64,000 nucleotides of DNA, from positions 682,001 to 746,000 of the forward strand of contig CP137871.1 of NCBI GenBank assembly GCA_034406715.1, in the 5' to 3' direction. This DNA comes from Rhodotorula mucilaginosa (taxonomy: Eukaryota > Basidiomycota > Microbotryomycetes > Sporidiobolales > Sporidiobolaceae). Position numbers and translations under genes: made by a program. Below are positions 22,583 through 34,735 of this stretch, piece by piece. The notes under the pieces were generated by a model that was not told where the DNA came from, did not search any database, and saw only the letters and a program-made list of their open reading frames with translations. How positions within the stretch are numbered: position 1 is the first letter of the stretch; every line of letters begins with the position of its first letter.

Positions 22583-24533
22583 ATGCAGCTGCGATTGCCG
22601 CGTGCAAAGGACGAAAAGCCTCGCAAGAAGCGTCCGCCTATAGTCTCGACCGCAGACTCGGCCCCCTGCGGCATGTGCGCACCTGACATCTTTCGCTCCT
22701 GAGAGTGACTTTGGCACTGACCAGCGTGTACCATCGCAGATGCCACAAGCAAATCAGCCAGTATACGTGTCCGAAATGCAACCTACCGTACTGCTCGCTC
22801 GCATGCTTCCGTTCGCCAGAACACCAGGCCTGCACCGAAACCTTCGACCGGACCACCTTGGCCGAGGATCTGCAGGGCGACGTCAAGGACAACGAGTCAG
22901 CGGAGACCGACAAGCGCCAAATGCTCGAGATGCTCAAAAAGTTTGAAGCACAGCAGCGGGAACTCGAAGAGATCAGGGCCCAAGAAGGCGGGCCGGCTGG
23001 AGAGGAGGAGGAGGAAGACGACGGACCCGAAGCAGAAGCGCGAAGACGCGAACGGGAAGAGCTGGAGAAACGATTGGCCGACGTGGATCTTGGTGCGTTT
23101 ACTGTCCTGCGCTTGCTGTCCGGATGCGGAACCACGCCCTCGACTAACGCAGCGACGCCGCGCAGATTCTCTCCCTCCCGAGCAAATCCTGTCTCTGCTC
23201 TCTCCGGCGCAGCAACAAGCTTTCACGGAAGCGCTCCAAGATCCAACACGAGTCTCGAAACTCGTCGAAGAGGAATTCGAAGGCGAAGAACCGTGGTGGA
23301 CGATCGAGCAAGAACGGAAAGCGTTCGACGAGTTCCGGAACGCGAACAAGGAGGCGATGCAGGCGGAGGGAAAGGCCGAGGGAGAAGATGTGGCTGCAGG
23401 CGTCGGGTCGATGGAGGAAGAACCCGAGATCGAGTGGGAGGATGTGCGACCGCCTTTGCTGGACCCGAAGCAGCTGCCGCCACTCAAAGTTGGTCTGGAC
23501 GGCAAAGCGATCGCCAATCCCCAACTGCTCCACAACATCGTGGCCGTACTGTGAGTCTCGCCGACTCGCTCACTCAATCAAGCTGTAACGCGCCGGACCT
23601 GACCAGCGGACAAATCATCACCGGACCAGCTTCGCCTACTCTTTCACCTTGCGGACGTTCTCCCTCACTTCGCTCAACTCGATCCCGGCACGGTCTCCCG
23701 AACGGATCACGATCGTGCAAGTCTTGGCGCAGTTGCTCCCCTTTCTCGTACAAAGGTCAACCGCCTCATTCCACGGACTTGAGGATGCGATTGAATATAT
23801 CGCAGCACGGGAGGAACCGCAGGTCCGTTTCCGCTCGCTCGACCTTTTTGGCCCTCTTCCGCCAAGCCTGACCCTTTCTTGCATGCACGTCGTGCAGGGC
23901 ATGTCTCCTCCGCTCATCGCCCTCCTCTTGCACGATGTGGCGAGCCTACTCCGGCCGGTACCGATCGCGGCTATCACCTCGCCAGACGCGCCAGCGCTCG
24001 CTTCACACGCTCTCGTCAACGTGATCGCAGCGCTGTCCGACGTCCAAGCGCTCTTTGCTTCGGCAAACGCAACAGCAGCACCAGCCGAAACCCGTTCTCC
24101 AACCGCCGGCCCGACCGTTTCGAAGCCGCTGATTGCGCGACCGTCGACGACGTCGCCCCTGACCAAGTCGGAGCGGCAGCAGTGCTCCCTCGCCTCGGCC
24201 AAGCTCCTCTTCTACACGTCGTTTGCAGTCTCGACGGGCAACGAAGTCGTGCAGGCATGCGGAGCGCTCGCCACGTTGGCGGAACGGGACGCTGCCCGGC
24301 GCGCGCAGGAGGAGCAGGAACGCGAGGCGGCAGTCCAGCGGAGACGGGCGGAGCTCGGCCGTCGAGGCGAGACAGCGGCGCAAGAGATTGAAGGGGCAGG
24401 AGGCCATGGGCCTGCACAGGACGTCGAAACGGAGGAGGTTATCGCGAACCGGGAGCCGCAGCAAGGTGTGCGTCGAGTAGAGGGAGTGACAGGGTCCGCG
24501 CCCCTCGGACCCAAGATTGTCGAGCTGGAATGA
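22583..24533 (+). CDS. HIT-type zinc-finger protein, ZNHIT2-like
   Basis: HIT zinc-finger protein of the ZNHIT2 type; in animals ZNHIT2 bridges the R2TP chaperone (RUVBL1/2) and U5 snRNP assembly. Five exons (22583-22674, 22725-23092, 23166-23550, 23630-23822, 23898-24533, TGA) give 557 residues in consistent phase. The zinc finger is split by the first intron: APCGI at the end of exon 1, then CHK, YTCPKCNLPYCSLACFRSPE and HQAC. An acidic/basic coiled segment follows (LEMLKKFEAQQRELEEIRAQ), then the body of the family (LSLLSPAQQQAFTEAL, EPEIEWEDVRPPLLDPKQL, NPQLLHNIVAVLFAYSFTLR) and a charged C-terminus. Recognition rests on the finger plus this downstream order. The donor of intron 1 (GTGCGC) is non-consensus but restores the CGxx...C spacing. 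Confidence 0.85.
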
Positions 24534-24735
24534 GCGCAGCTTTTCTCAACGAGCCAGATGAGAATCTTCGAGGGAGCAGTTGACTCTGCAGGCAGCCGAC
24601 GAGAGCCGCCCGGCGAGTTCGCGTCCAAAAGTCCGGGCGCGGGTGCAAGGTGATGAGATTGCCGCGCCCGCTTTGCCAGCAGAGCTTGCAGTTTGGCTCT
24701 TACGAAAGTAAATTGGCGTGCAGAACGCGCTACAC

Positions 24736-27168
24736 ATGCTCCGCTCTCCCCTCGCCAACGCAGCTCGCTCAGTCGCTCGTACGCAGCGTGCTCCGACTTC
24801 GCTCCGCCGCATCATCACCATCGCCAACAGCCCTCCTCACCGCTCTCCCCTGCACTCTGTGACGCGCATGGCTTCCATCGCTGGTGCTTCTTCTTCGAGG
24901 TCGGCTTCCACTCAGGCTGGACCTCCCATCAAGGTGCGCTCCCCGTGATTTATTTGACGCCGAGATGATGATGATGATGAAGACTTTCTCGCGCTGACGA
25001 TATGTATCTCGGTGTGTGTGCCCGCATAGCTCGCGAACCCGTCTCTGTGGGTCGACAAGGGCGGATACATCAACGGGAAATGGACTGCAGGCAGCAACGA
25101 CGGCACCTTTGAGGTCATCAGTCAGTCGTCTCCACCTCGGCCATGTCAACTGCTCCTGACCGGTGCCTCGTTACAGACCCCGGGACGGGCAAAGTCCTCG
25201 GCACCTTGCCCGAAATGACTGTCCAGGACACAAAGGAGGCGATCAACCACGCGCACGAGGCGCTCAAGTCCTGGCGCAAGACGAGCGAGTACGAGAGGAG
25301 CGCCCTCCTGACCAAGATCTTCCAGTGGGTCGCCTGCATAGCATCGGGCTGTTCTCAGGGCAGTATTGACGCCTGGTGCACAGGATCATGTCGGACAACA
25401 AGGAGGATCTGGCGCAGGTACGTTTCTGAAGTCGACACTCTCGGAAGCAGGGGAACAACGCGCGCTGACATCGGGTTCGGGCAGATCATTACGGCGGAGA
25501 ACGGCAAGCCGCTCGCTGATGCGCGCGGAGAGGTTACCTACGGAGGTGAGCCTGTACAGCCTGCGTTTCTCACTCACGGCGCACTGACCCCCGGTTCACT
25601 CCGTCACCAGCGAGCTACTTCTCGTAAGCCTCGACTCGTCCCGATCGAATTTTCGCGCTGTAGGGAGGGCTGACCATAATGCTCGCAATCAGGTGGTATG
25701 CTGGCGAGGCTGTCCGGAACTATGGCGACGTCATTCCGTCCTCCGTTCCCGGGGTGCAAAACACCACCATCAAGCAGCCGATCGGAGTCTGCGCAATCAG
25801 TACGCTCTCCGGAAGATTGCACATTCGTCGACGTCCTGTACTGACTCACCCCTTCCGCCACTCCTCAAGTCACGCCTTGGAACGTGAGCTCTACTCGTCT
25901 GCATCGGCAAGGAAACGTTTCCAACTCCTGACGCTCAAACCCCGCGACGCAGTTCCCGAATGCTATGGTGACCCGGAAGCTCGCCGCGGCTTTGGCAGCA
26001 GGCAACACGGTCGTCCTCAAGGCTCCCGCTGAGACGCCGTACTCGGTCCTCGCGATTGCGGAGATTTGCCGGCAGGCCGGCGTCCCCGACGGCGTGATCA
26101 ACGTCGTCCTCACCTCGAAGCACACCCCCGCCATCGGCAAAGAGCTGTGCGAGAGTCCTCTGATCCACAAAGTCTCGTTCACGGGCTCGACCCGCGTCGG
26201 CAAGATCTTGATGTCGCAGGCTTCGTCGACGCTCAAGAAGCTCTCGTTCGAACTCGGCGGTAATGCGCCGTTCATCGTCTTTGACGATGCCGACCTCGAC
26301 AAGGCCGTCGCAGGTGTTCTGGCCTGCAAGTTCCGCCAGTCGGGGCAGACGTGTGTGTGCGCAAACCGGATCCTCGTCCAGGATGGCGTCTACGACAAGT
26401 TTGCGGAGAAGCTCGCCGAGGCGGTTCGCAAGTTCACCGTCGGCGAAGGCACGAAGGAGGGTGTCACGCATGGTCCGTTGATCCACCAAGCGGCGGTCGA
26501 CAAGGTGCAGGAGCACGTCGACGATGCCGTCGCCCAGGGCGCCAAGGTCCTCGTTGGTGGCAAGAAGATCGACGTTCCGGGCTACTTCTTCGAGCCGACA
26601 GTGCTCTCGGACGTGCAGAGCTGCAAGGTCGACAACGAGGAGACTTTCGGACCGCTGGCGCCGCTGTACCGCTTCAAGACCGAGGACGAGGCGATCGAGA
26701 TCGCCAACAACACCGAAGTCGGCCTGGCAGGGTGAGTGTGACAACTCCTTCCGCGCTGCCGTCACTTCTTGTGCATCGACGCGGAGACCTTACTTACAAG
26801 CTATCGCACCGCCCTTCAGGTACTTCTTCACCGAGAACATTGCGCGCCTGCACCGCGTTGCAGCAGCTCTCGAGGTCGGCATGGTGCGCAGAACTTCCTT
26901 TTTCTCGACCTTCTTCTGCGTCCTCGTGTACATACTGACATTTTGCATTCCCCATGACAGGTCGGCGCCAACACGGGCGCGATCTCGCAAGCCTCCATTC
27001 CGTTCGGCGGCATCAAGGAGTCTGGTTTCGGTCGCGAAGGTAAGCCCCTTGCGCAATGCTGCGAGTTGACAGCAAGGCGTAGAAGCTGACTCTTGCCCGC
27101 TTCCAGGGTCCAAGTACGGACTGCAGGACTGGCAGGTCATCAAGCTGGTCTCGATTGGGGGATTGTAA
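24736..27168 (+). CDS. UGA2: succinate-semialdehyde dehydrogenase, probably mitochondrial
   Basis: NAD(P)+-dependent aldehyde dehydrogenase that oxidises succinate semialdehyde to succinate, the last step of the GABA shunt. Twelve exons join in frame to 549 residues: 24736-24933, 25030-25120, 25177-25324, 25384-25417, 25485-25545, 25611-25623, 25693-25799, 25870-25883, 25953-26731, 26820-26883, 26961-27039 and 27107-27168. The first exon is basic and Ser/Arg-rich and resembles a mitochondrial presequence. Diagnostic stretches are [51 protein letters not shown], the cofactor loop [13 protein letters not shown], the catalytic Glu in [20 protein letters not shown] and the nucleophilic Cys in [14 protein letters not shown], then [18 protein letters not shown]. 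Exons 6 and 8 are only 13 and 14 nt. The stop is 47 bp from the convergent stop of the ABC transporter. Confidence 0.93.
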
Positions 27169-27215
27169 ATTGTTTACACAACAGCGTATATGCAACCGGG
27201 ATCTCTACAAGAAGC

Positions 27216-30200
27216 TCAGGAAGCCTGCGCTTTGAGGATGTCGTCGCGCGAGATGTTGGACTGGACACAGAGGGAGTAGAAGATGCCGTCGTGTCGGTCG
27301 AACAGCTCGAGTGGCGGGGCGAAAGCGCTGATCTCGCCTCGGTCCATGACCAGGATGCGATCGGAGCTGACGGATCAAAGAGGACGGCGTCAGTCAAGTT
27401 TCGAGCGCAGCTGGACGGGATGATAAACATACCCAAGAATAGTCTGGATACGGTGGGCGATTGTCAGGAGAGTCTTGTCGCGGAATTCGGACCGGATGGT
27501 CGCTTGGATCCGAGCGTCCGTCTCGAGATCGACACTGGCCGTCGCTTCGTCCAAGCAGACGATCTTGCTGTCGCGCACGAGTGCCCGCGCGAGCGAGACG
27601 AGACTGCGCTCGCCGACGGAAAGATTGGCTCCCTCGTCCTCGATAGGGGTATCGAGCGTGAAGCGTGACGCTTCGGCGACATTGTCGGTGCCGCTCGTAC
27701 GATCGACGAGCCAAGAACGCCGGAGCGCGTCCCACAGTCGAGCATCGTCGTAAAGCCCAAATGGATCGAGATTTGTTCTGCCGAGAGGTGTCAGTCTCGT
27801 GGCTACTTCTTCAAATTTGGCGATTGACGACCACGAGCCTCACCTGATGGTTCCGTTGAAGAGCAGCGGTTCTTGCGGTATGATGGACAATCGCTCCCGC
27901 AGCTGAGTGAGCCCCAGAGTTCGGATGTCGATGCCGTCGATTTCGATGGTGCCTTCGGAGAGCTCGACGATGCGGAACAACGCCTGCGTCAAAGTCGATT
28001 TGCCTGGAGAGCACCGTAGTCAGCGCTTATCGCCGGACAGTGGGGTGACTTCTGCTCTCCTTACCTGCTCCGGTTCGGCCCACAACGCCGACTTTCTCGC
28101 CTGCGCCAATCTCGAGGTCGAAGTTGCGAATGACAGCCGGTAGCTCAGGACGATACCGAATCTCGACATTGCGCATCGATATCCGACCCTGACTCGGCCA
28201 ATCTGGCGGCGGCGCCGTGGACGGCAGATCGAGTGCTGCTTCTTGCGGGAGCTTTTTGGCGTAAAACTCGAAACGCTCGATCGACGCCATGTTGTTCTCG
28301 ACCTCGGCCGTCTGGCGTACCAGCATTGTCACGGCTTGCTGCATGGCGAGTGTGACGGATAGGATGAGACCGGTCTTGGACGGTGGGATGGTCGTTCTCT
28401 CCGCCACCGCGACGATGGCGACGACCAAGACGAGCAAGGCGCCGAGAGTGTCGATCAGCGTAGCAAGGAAACTGCGCACAAGGTGAGCGATGTCAGCTCC
28501 ATTCAGGAATCGGAACTTCTCTCGAGGCACTCACCGCTGATTGATCGGCGTCAGAAACCAGGCACTGTCCAGCACGCCCGCAATCAGCGCTAGTCGAGAA
28601 GACAATACGTAGCGAGAGAACTCACCGGTTTTCAAGATCGATGTATTTCTCGTTCCCGCGGAGGAAACGTTCTTGCTCGCCAAAGGCGCGAATAGTCGGC
28701 AACCCTGTCAGACTCTCGCCGAACCAGGCGAACAGGAACGATCGCAGAGTGGCGTCATGTCGTTTGATGGCGCGCGCAGATGGGCGGTCTGTTATCGAGT
28801 GCGCGTCAGACAGGCGTAGCTGGTTCTTGACCTCCAACCTGCACTCACAAAAGTTCGAGGTAGTGACGAAAAGATACGCGATTGCCGCGACGGGGATCAA
28901 GAAGTAAGGGTAGACGATGGAGATCATGATGACGGCAGCGGCGACTAATGAGGATGACGGGAATCAGCGTGCGGATCAAGATTGACAGGATTGCGGCGGG
29001 CGAGGCGAGCTCGACAGGCAAAAGTGCTGAACGGCTCGGTACGCACTCTGTGCAACGGTGGCGAGAGCCATGCGCAGCGAGTCGTTCAACCTCGAGTCCA
29101 AGTTGTCCGTGTCCTTCGAGAAGCGGTTCATGATGCGGCCGAGTGGCGTCTGATCGAAGTAGGTCATCGGCGCTTGGATGACCTGCTTCAAGGCCATGTT
29201 GTGCAACGTGCGCGCTGCCGCTGTACCGAACCAGACTGTTGCGAGTCCGAGTAGAAACGTGAAGATGGCGCTGGAGATACCCAAACTGGCGTACACGCCG
29301 ATGTACGTGTTCGAGCCGAGGCCCCAGTTGTTGTTCTGCCACCAGGTGAGAGCGAACTGAGACAAGACTATCGAAGGCAAGACGTCAGTCGCGGACCAGC
29401 GCTGTTTTATTGCCTCAGACTGAGAGGAAGTACACGAGAAAGGGTCCTCCTTACTCTGGCTGGCCGACATCAAGGTGAGCGACAGGAGCACCGCCGGGAC
29501 CGTGAAAAGGCCGTTCGCTGCCTTCGCAAACGTGTACCAGGTCGACAACTTGATGCTCCCCGTCGCCTGCTCCTCCTTCTGGACGAGCGGCCGACTCGAA
29601 CCGTACGTTTTGCCGGCTGCCATCTCGGGGTTCATCTCCTCCGTCTTCGATTTCTCCGTCTCCGTTTCTTCGTCCATGACTTCGTCGACATCGTCTTGCT
29701 GGGCCTTCTCGTCCGTCTGAGCGACGGCGTTGACGACGCCGTACTCGTGTGCGAAGCGGGAGAACGCCGAGTTCGACTTCAGGAGAGCGTCGAAAGAGCC
29801 CTCCTCGGCGATCCTGCCGTTCTCCATGACGATCACGTTGTCGGCATGCGCAAGAAACTGCAAGGCGTGAGTGACGAGAATGACGGTCTTGTCTTTCAGC
29901 ATGCCCTGGATCGCGTGCTGGAAGATGTGGTTGCCGACGTGAGCGTCCACGGCGCTGAGCGGATCGTCGAGGAGGACGATGTCGGCGTCGTAGTACAGCG
30001 TGCGGGCTATCGACACGCGTTGCCGTTGCCTGCACATGGACCGGGCGTCAGCACGATACCTCGTGTACGGCTGCAGCCCGAAAAACTCGTACCCTCCCGA
30101 GAGCGTGATGCCCTTCTCTCCGATCTCGGTCATGTCGCCGGCTGCGGTGGCCGTACGCGAGTCAGTACTAGATACGGGATGGGACAATTGATACCACTCA

Positions 30201-32579
30201 CACGGCAGCTGGTCAAGATCCGTCAGCAGGCAGGCGGCCCGGATGCAGTTCCAGTACCTGAGGCAAGGCTTGATCGTTAGCTACAGCCTGCAGCGACATC
30301 GCAACATAGGGAGTCCACCCAAGCTCACCGAGTCTCGTCAAAATCTCGACCAAAGATGGTGTTTTCGCGAACGGTCGTATTCAGGATCCAAGCCGATTGT
30401 GCGCAGTAAGCAATTCGACCGCCGAAAACGACTTCGCCCTTGACGCGTCGCATCTCGCCGATGCAACCTTGTAATAGCGACGATTTGCCGGATCTGCGAT
30501 GGTCGGGAGAAAGGATTGATGAGCGAAAGCGAGCAGGGGATGCCGGAGCGTCCTGGCGAGGACTAACCCGACGCTGCCGACGATGCAGAGGAGCTGTCCT
30601 CTCGGTACCCGCAGATTGATGTCTTCGAGTCGGCTCGGCGAGTCCTCCTTTTCGGACGTCTCTGCCGCGACGACCTTCGGCGCCTTCTTCCCGCTCTTGC
30701 CTTTGCTGCCTTTGGCGCCAGACGCCGGCGGTGGCGATGTCTCCCATTCGAAGGTCGCGTCGCGGACCTCGAGCGCGAGTTCGGCGTTCTCGTCGATTTC
30801 GAAGAGTTTTTCAGGCAGTTCTTCCGCCACGAATACCGGGACGAGGTTCGTCAAGGCGGAGAGGGCGTCGGTCATAGTGCTGAGGCTATTCGGGAGCATC
30901 ATCAGCGGCGCCCTCAGCAGATTCAGCAGCGCGAGTGAAGTCCAGATCTCGGCGGGGTTCTGAGCGGAGACGCGGTCAGCTCCCTTCATAGTCTCGCCGC
31001 AATCGAGACGGGCGTACCTGCGAGTGGCCCGTGAGCGAGTAGACGGCAAAGACGAGCACAGAGGCGAGCAAAGGGATCGACATCGCGATGGCTTGATTGG
31101 CCGCGCGGATCGCCAAAAGCTTGCGGACCCTGCCGAGCTCGCGCTTGCGGGACGTGGCGACCTTGTCGAGGATTGGTTTTTCCCAGGCGAAGAACTTGAC
31201 GATGCGGATCCCGCTCAGGAGCTCCGAGATGGATTTGATGCGCTCGTCCGTGAAGACTTGGGCTTGCTGACGACCCTTGAAGAGCTGTCGCATCGCGTAC
31301 GTCTGCATCGGTCTGCGTGGATAGAGTCGCACGTCAGTGACTGTTACCGGACCATTCTCTGAACTTTACACTCACAGAGCGACGAGGACGAGTGCGATTC
31401 CGGCGAGGGAGGACACGCCGATCGTGCAGAGGAGAATGATGATGACCTCGGCGAGCTGGATGAGCGTCGTCCAGCTGAAGTGGAAAAAGGTCGATGCCCA
31501 GTCGATCCGGGATATGGATGTCGAGATGTGCGACGTGAGTTTCGCGTTGGTCAGGGTCGTCCGCGCTTTGCCGTTCATGCGGAATGCTTTCCGGTCTGGA
31601 GGCGTTCAACAGGTCAGATGCAAGTCTCCCGAGGTCCTCGCCGGCGTGTAGACATACAGAGACTGGCGATGAGAGCAGCACGGGCTTGAACTCCGACTTG
31701 ACCGCTCCGAGCAAAGGTGTTGGCCTGGAAGTACGAGACCCAGATCTGCATCAGGAAGAGACCGATCGCGGCGCCGACGGCGGGATTAACCGGCGGCAGC
31801 GGTTGCCCGGCCTGTTTTGCGGCCCATGCCTTTTGCGTTTGGCGGATGATCTGACGCATGACCAGCGGCGAAGTGACTTGGGCGGCGTCGGCGAGGACCT
31901 TGAAGATGCCCGCCGACCAAAACTCCCAGAAAAAGGTATCCGACAATGCGAGCGCGAGCCCGACGTTCCGACGCCCGTCGCGCCTGCCAAAACCGAGCAT
32001 CTCGTTGAGGCGCCAGCGCGCACGGACCAGCGCCGTCGGCTTGTAAATCCCGTCGTCGAGGGCGCGGTTCCAATCCTCGACAGCTTTCCTTCGCTTCTCA
32101 AAGTTGATCTCGAACTTGTCGGCGAGGTAGCCCGATTCCCGCGTCGGGTCCATCTTGGGAAGATCGGTCGCTTGGAGTTCGCGCTTGTAGCCGAGGACGA
32201 GCAGCGGCCGTATCCACCAGAAAGTGAACTTGGAGAGAAAGTTCGCCGAGGCAAGGCGGATCGTTCCGGCGTCGTCCATCGTCTTGGGCGGCGGAGGCGG
32301 AGGGCCAAAATTGAAGGGGTCGTATATGGTCCTGTAGAGCGATCGTCAGCGCTCGCGACGGTCAGGAAACCAGGGCACACGACTCCACCATCTATGATTG
32401 ATCTTGATCTTTTCTATCGGCTCGCCCTCTTCGGCCTGTCGAACCTGCTCCATGGCGTTTTTGTCCTCCGCGGCTACGCTGCCCTTGTCGTCACCGTCAT
32501 CGCGCAGCGGTGTAGACGCGAGCGTTCCTTGCGATGACCGCTGAGCCAAAGTTGCATGTGCCGGGTTAGCGGCTTTCAT
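27216..32579 (-). CDS. ABCC-type (Yor1/MRP-like) ABC transporter
   Basis: Full-length ABCC exporter with TMD1-NBD1-TMD2-NBD2 order, related to yeast Yor1 (plasma-membrane efflux of oligomycin and phospholipids). Exon 1 starts at ATG 32579 and ends at 32389; a 57-nt intron leads to [23 protein letters not shown]1 includes [20 protein letters not shown] and [17 protein letters not shown]1 has Walker A IVGSVG-SGKSS split by an intron, Q-loop [10 protein letters not shown], signature [19 protein letters not shown] (split by another intron) and Walker [20 protein letters not shown] charged acidic linker follows, then TMD2 ([40 protein letters not shown]). NBD2 has [10 protein letters not shown], signature [17 protein letters not shown] and [17 protein letters not shown]. 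It ends at TGA 27216. At least ten introns; the substrate cannot be told from sequence. Confidence 0.92.
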
Positions 32580-32844
32580 AGCTGTGCGGCAGGCTTGGCG
32601 CGGCGCTGCGTCTATGCGATCAGCTGGGCGAGCTACGTCTGCTTGTCCTGCCTGGGTCAACCAGCATATAGGGCATGTCGAGAAGAAGCAGAAGAAGCTG
32701 TCGTGATCGGGCGTTGCTCGGCTCTCGGCCGGAAGAGCGCACGTGCACATTTTTAGAAGTTCGAATATTTGGCAGCATGCGGTCTATGCATCCACCTCTG
32801 CAAAGCAATGCTGCCCAGGTATATGCACGATAAAGGCGTGCTTT

Positions 32845-34472
32845 TCAGCGCCCGAGCAGGGCAAAAACCCCTGCGAGTGCGAGACCGCCCACCGCTCCGG
32901 CCGCTCCGGCCGCGAGGACCTCGTGCCCCTCTATTGCGTGCTTGACCTCGTCTATCGCCCACTCCGGCGTATACTTCTCGGGAGATTTGGCCGTCGGCAT
33001 TGCGGCGGCAGCAGTTTGCGGCGTGTCCGTCTCGTCCGGCGAAGGCGGAAGCAGGGTGTCTGACAACGAGTCGGCGGTCTCGACCAGCTGCGCATCAACA
33101 GCGACGGGCGATGTCGCCTGGTCGGGCTGCGTGGCTGTCGCGAGCGTTGCTGCTGCGACGGCGTTGATGCTAGCCTGCGCCTGCTCCAGGAGCTCGTGCA
33201 ATGTCGCGAGCTGGGCTTGCGCCGTTTCTTGACCAGCCTCGGCGTTCTTTCGCAGTCTGCGGGATCACAGCAGCATCACGCAGGTTAGCATCAAGTCCAG
33301 CAGTGTTCCCTTTCAGGGTTTTCCTCCGATGGCTGACCTTTCTTCGACGTTTTCGACCAGTCGTCTTCGTCGCCACGGCTCGATGAGGAGGATGGACAGA
33401 AGGAAGAGGAGGACGTTGAGCGATGTGATCGCGAGAGACCCGTAGGTAGACATGGATCGAATCTGTATTGCGCAGGTCGTGGATGCTCAGCATGAGCCGG
33501 ACCCTTTGAAAGGCGCAAAGGGGCCGCCGGGCGACTTGGGAAGAGCCTGCTCACCTTGTCGCTCCAGACCTGTTCCTCGTGGTACCTCTCGAGGATGGCC
33601 TGCATCATGCCTACCAAACGTGCCATCGCTCAGCCTCCGGACTGCACGAGGTCCACTGGTGATGACGGAGGAGCACGCACCTGAAAAGCCCTTCTCGACT
33701 TCTGCCTCGGCCGCATCCATAGCTTCCTTGGCCTCCTTTTCCGCTCGGTCGTTCTCGTGCTCGGTCTGAACCAGCTCGGTGAAGCGGATGACGTCGGGAC
33801 CGGTCCAGGTCGCCTTGCGCTGCAAGAGGTCATTCACTTCCCGCTGCGAGTCGGCGCGCATCTTGACCCGCTCGGTGTACGCCTGCTTCAGTCGGATCGC
33901 GTTCTCCCGCGCGACCAGCAACGCTTTCTCTGTAGGGTATGCACGGCGGTCAATCAGACCGTTTTCCCGAGATGCGCAGCGAAACAAAACCCGGGACGCT
34001 CACCTTTTTCTCCGACGTCGTTTCGGAGTCGCTCAATCTCCTCGTACCCGGTCGCATGGTTGATCTTGCCACCGACCTCTTTCAGTTTCCGTTCGAGCTC
34101 GAGTGCCTGGATCGACGCGGCAATGCTCCCGGCTTGCTTCCTCGCCGAGACGTTGAGAGTGTTGGCGAGTCGCTGAACTTGCTCGTGTGCGAGTCGACGA
34201 GCTTCGGCGAGCTGGGCGCTGGCGCTGCGGACATTCGAGCGAGGTATTGACGTGTCTCCGCTTGTTGCGCTCGCTGCCGATCCACGAGCCTCTGTCCTCG
34301 ACGAAGACGAAGACGCAGACGACGTCGGCGAGGTGTCTGAGCCGTCATCGCGGTGTTGCTCCGTCGACGTCGCATACGGGCGTCTGGTAGCTACAGGGTT
34401 CGCTTGAAAAGGAGGTGCTCTGCTAGGGCGACATTGCACGCAGCGTCGCAGAGCTCGAGACGGTGCGGACAT
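32845..34472 (-). CDS. SHE9: mitochondrial inner-membrane protein She9/Mdm33
   Basis: She9/Mdm33 family protein of the mitochondrial inner membrane, involved in inner-membrane fission and mitochondrial shape. Five exons (34004-34472, 33681-33929, 33555-33610, 33338-33462, 32845-33256) give 436 residues with consistent phases. A basic N-terminus (MSAPSRALRRCVQCRPSRAP) looks like a presequence. Coiled segments follow (QALELERKLKEVGGKINHAT, NAIRLKQAYTERVKMRADSQ), then the family core WTGPDVIRFTELVQTEHEND and MMQAILERYHEEQVWSDK. A transmembrane segment with its flanks is diagnostic: SMSTYGSLAITSLNVLLFLL then EPWRRRRLVENVEE. A second hydrophobic stretch lies at the C-terminus (VLAAGAAGAVGGLALAGVFA). 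The start at 34472 is the Met that opens the presequence-like stretch. Confidence 0.92.
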
Positions 34473-34735
34473 CGGCGGAGAAAAAGAGCGACGTCTCGCG
34501 TAATTTCTCGTCGGCCGAGAGCTTTCACCACCGCTTCTCACGCTCTCGACTGGGTTATTGCACGTAGTGCGCAGTCGCAAGAGTTGCGGGAAGGACAGGA
34601 CCGGGAAATCACGCTCCGACTCTGCGCGCCGACTGCAGATTCTCTCCGGCTCGCTCCGAGTACACGCCTCCGAGTTTGCTGACTCTGTTTGCTCGAGTTC
34701 CACGAGCCGGCGCTTACGACGCTCGCAGCCGCTGC
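34473..34735. promoter_or_regulatory. divergent promoter region, SHE9 / exon-duplication gene
   Basis: 263 bp between the two divergent start codons. Just before the plus-strand ATG (34722-34739) lies a stretch that matches the 3' splice site and exon start of the second unit of the neighbouring gene (see repeat entry). No TATA box is obvious. Confidence 0.4.

Noticed and set aside
24961-24985. GATGATGATGATGA microsatellite
   Set aside because: Short simple repeat inside intron 1 of the dehydrogenase gene, of no evident consequence.
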